12,721 nucleotides of DNA from Limiplasma sp031556335 (lineage in GTDB: Bacteria > Bacillota > Clostridia > Christensenellales > Aristaeellaceae). Positions 11,980 to 12,721 of this stretch are shown here, piece after piece. Where the stretch lies: NCBI GenBank assembly GCA_031556335.1, contig JAVBTE010000080.1:1-12721 (forward strand), in the 5' to 3' direction. Every line of letters starts with the position of its first letter. Positions within the stretch are counted from its first letter, which is position 1. The position numbers were made by a program, and so were the translations under genes. Below the pieces are notes generated by a model, which was not told the origin of the DNA, did no database searches, and saw only the letters and a list, made by a program, of their open reading frames with translations.

Positions 11980-12489
11980 ATGGCACAACGGAAATTGGGC
12001 CGTACCGCCGATCAGCGCAAAGCGCTGCTTCGCAACCAGGTGACCAACCTGATTTGGTATGGCCGTATTGAAACGACGGAAGCCCGCGCCAAAGAAGTGC
12101 GGCGCGCCGCCGAACGGCTCATTACCCTGGCCATTCAGGAATGTGAAAACAACATTGAAACCACCAAGGAAAGCCATAATGCCAAAGGCCAGCTGCTGAC
12201 GCTGAACGTGGTGAACGACGCGCCCAGCAAGCTGCATGCCCGCCGCATGATGATGTCCTACCTGTACGAGCTGAAAGATGTGCAGAAGAAGGACGAGGAT
12301 AAGTCTGACTGGAAAGAGCGCACCAAGGATGTCAAATATCCCGTGGTGGAAAAGCTGTTCCGGGAGATTGGCCCCAAGTTCAAAAAGCGCAATGAGGCAA
12401 AGAAGTGCTCCGGCGGCTATACCCGCATTTACAAGCTGGGCCCCCGCCGTGGCGACGCCGCCGAAATGTGCGTGATCGAGATCATCTGA
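11980..12489 (+). CDS. rplQ: 50S ribosomal protein L17 (bL17) with insertions
   Basis: The 169-residue product has the conserved L17 start RKLGRTADQRKALLRNQVTN (4-23), RIETTEARAKEVR (29-41) and the end GGYTRIYKLGPRRGDAAEM (145-163). It is about 50 residues longer than the usual 115-130. The excess is in two places: about 54-83 between the ITLA helix and KLHARR (84-89), and about 100-120, a lysine/aspartate-rich stretch. L17 sits near the polypeptide exit on the 50S subunit. I believe related long L17 forms occur in some uncultured Clostridia, so this is probably a lineage feature rather than a fault. It is the last gene of the operon and is followed by a strong terminator. Confidence 0.96.
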   Translation: MAQRKLGRTADQRKALLRNQVTNLIWYGRIETTEARAKEVRRAAERLITLAIQECENNIETTKESHNAKGQLLTLNVVNDAPSKLHARRMMMSYLYELKDVQKKDEDKSDWKERTKDVKYPVVEKLFREIGPKFKKRNEAKKCSGGYTRIYKLGPRRGDAAEMCVIEII

Positions 12490-12517
12490 TCCCGTTTGGG
12501 CAGAGGATTCTCGTCTG

Positions 12518-12555
12518 AAAACCGCCTGTCAGCAAGACGCTGGCAGGCGGTTTTT
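12518..12555 (+). terminator. rplQ: Intrinsic terminator of the alpha operon
   Basis: A 16-base-pair stem (12518-12533 with 12539-12554, one G-U pair) closes a five-base loop and ends in TTTTT (12551-12555). It lies 28 bases after the rplQ stop. Confidence 0.95.
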
Positions 12556-12575
12556 GCGTGGGGGGGGGAACGGTA

Positions 12576-12633
12576 GGGGACGGATTGCAGGGGTTTCACC
12601 CCTGCACCCCATCACGGTTTCACCCAGAACCCG
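12576..12633 (+). repeat. Degenerate copy of the modular hairpin repeat
   Basis: GGGGACGG (12576-12583) leads into a perfect nine-base-pair hairpin TGCAGGGGT-TTC-ACCCCTGCA (12586-12606), then CCCCATCACGG-TTTCACCC-AGAACCC, a damaged form of the second hairpin. The loop has changed to TTC, as in the minus-strand copy at 3906-3997. Beyond 12633 the match is lost. Confidence 0.75.
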
Positions 12634-12663
12634 TTTTTGGGGCCCCGTGGAAAGCGGCCCGAC

Positions 12664-12721
12664 GGGGGGGGCCAGGGCCTCCCCCGGGGCGGGGGGGTGG
12701 GGGCGGGAGCCCCAAAAGTCC
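12664..12721. other. G-run-rich window end
   Basis: Runs of 8, 3, 4, 7, 5 and 3 G residues occur in 44 bases; from 12686 to 12707 four runs are separated by single bases, an ideal G-quadruplex pattern. No gene is visible in 12556-12721. This may be real or may reflect poor base calling and assembly at a contig edge inside a repeat. Confidence 0.5.

Overview
The window looks like chromosomal DNA from a GC-rich, low-motility Gram-positive of the class Clostridia, most likely an uncultured gut lineage. The signs are strong AGGAGG-type ribosome binding sites, occasional TTG starts, a zinc-type ribosomal protein S4, a large insertion in ribosomal protein L17, a CAP-domain secreted protein with Ig-like/FnIII modules, and a PiT phosphate transporter paired with a DUF47 protein. 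The taxon is inferred from gene style only. The last ~60 bases are G-run rich and look like a contig end.

Layout: 1-90 is the 3' end of pheS, followed by a five-hairpin intergenic element and pheT. A minus-strand double zinc-ribbon protein (2853-3143) has a structured leader and faces away from a small XRE regulator (3518-3841) that sits behind a near-perfect 28-bp palindrome. Then come a minus-strand secreted CAP-domain protein (4010-5227), a tRNA-Arg(CCU) with its own promoter and terminator (5368-5540), and a minus-strand secreted protein of unknown function (5555-6406). Divergent from the last is a phosphate operon (6617-8752): pit, its DUF47 accessory gene, and a Cys/His-rich repeat protein of unknown function, preceded by a candidate PhoP box. 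After a 484-base gap comes the alpha ribosomal operon rpsM-rpsK-rpsD-rpoA-rplQ (9237-12489), with its own strong promoter, a ~217-nt leader and a terminator.

The most unusual signal is a family of modular hairpin repeats. Each copy starts with a GGGGACG motif and then strings together small perfect hairpins, nearly all with exactly three-base loops. Four copies were found: one complete (111-248), one three-hairpin (8752-8833) and two degenerate (3906-3997 minus, 12576-12633). All lie just downstream of a gene and in that gene's orientation, and the complete one sits inside the pheS-pheT operon. Other leads are a Cys/His protein built from a ~42-residue tandem duplication, a mutually exclusive helix pair in the rpsM leader, and a possible Shine-Dalgarno-masking leader before the zinc-ribbon gene. 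No mobile element, CRISPR array or defence system was recognised.
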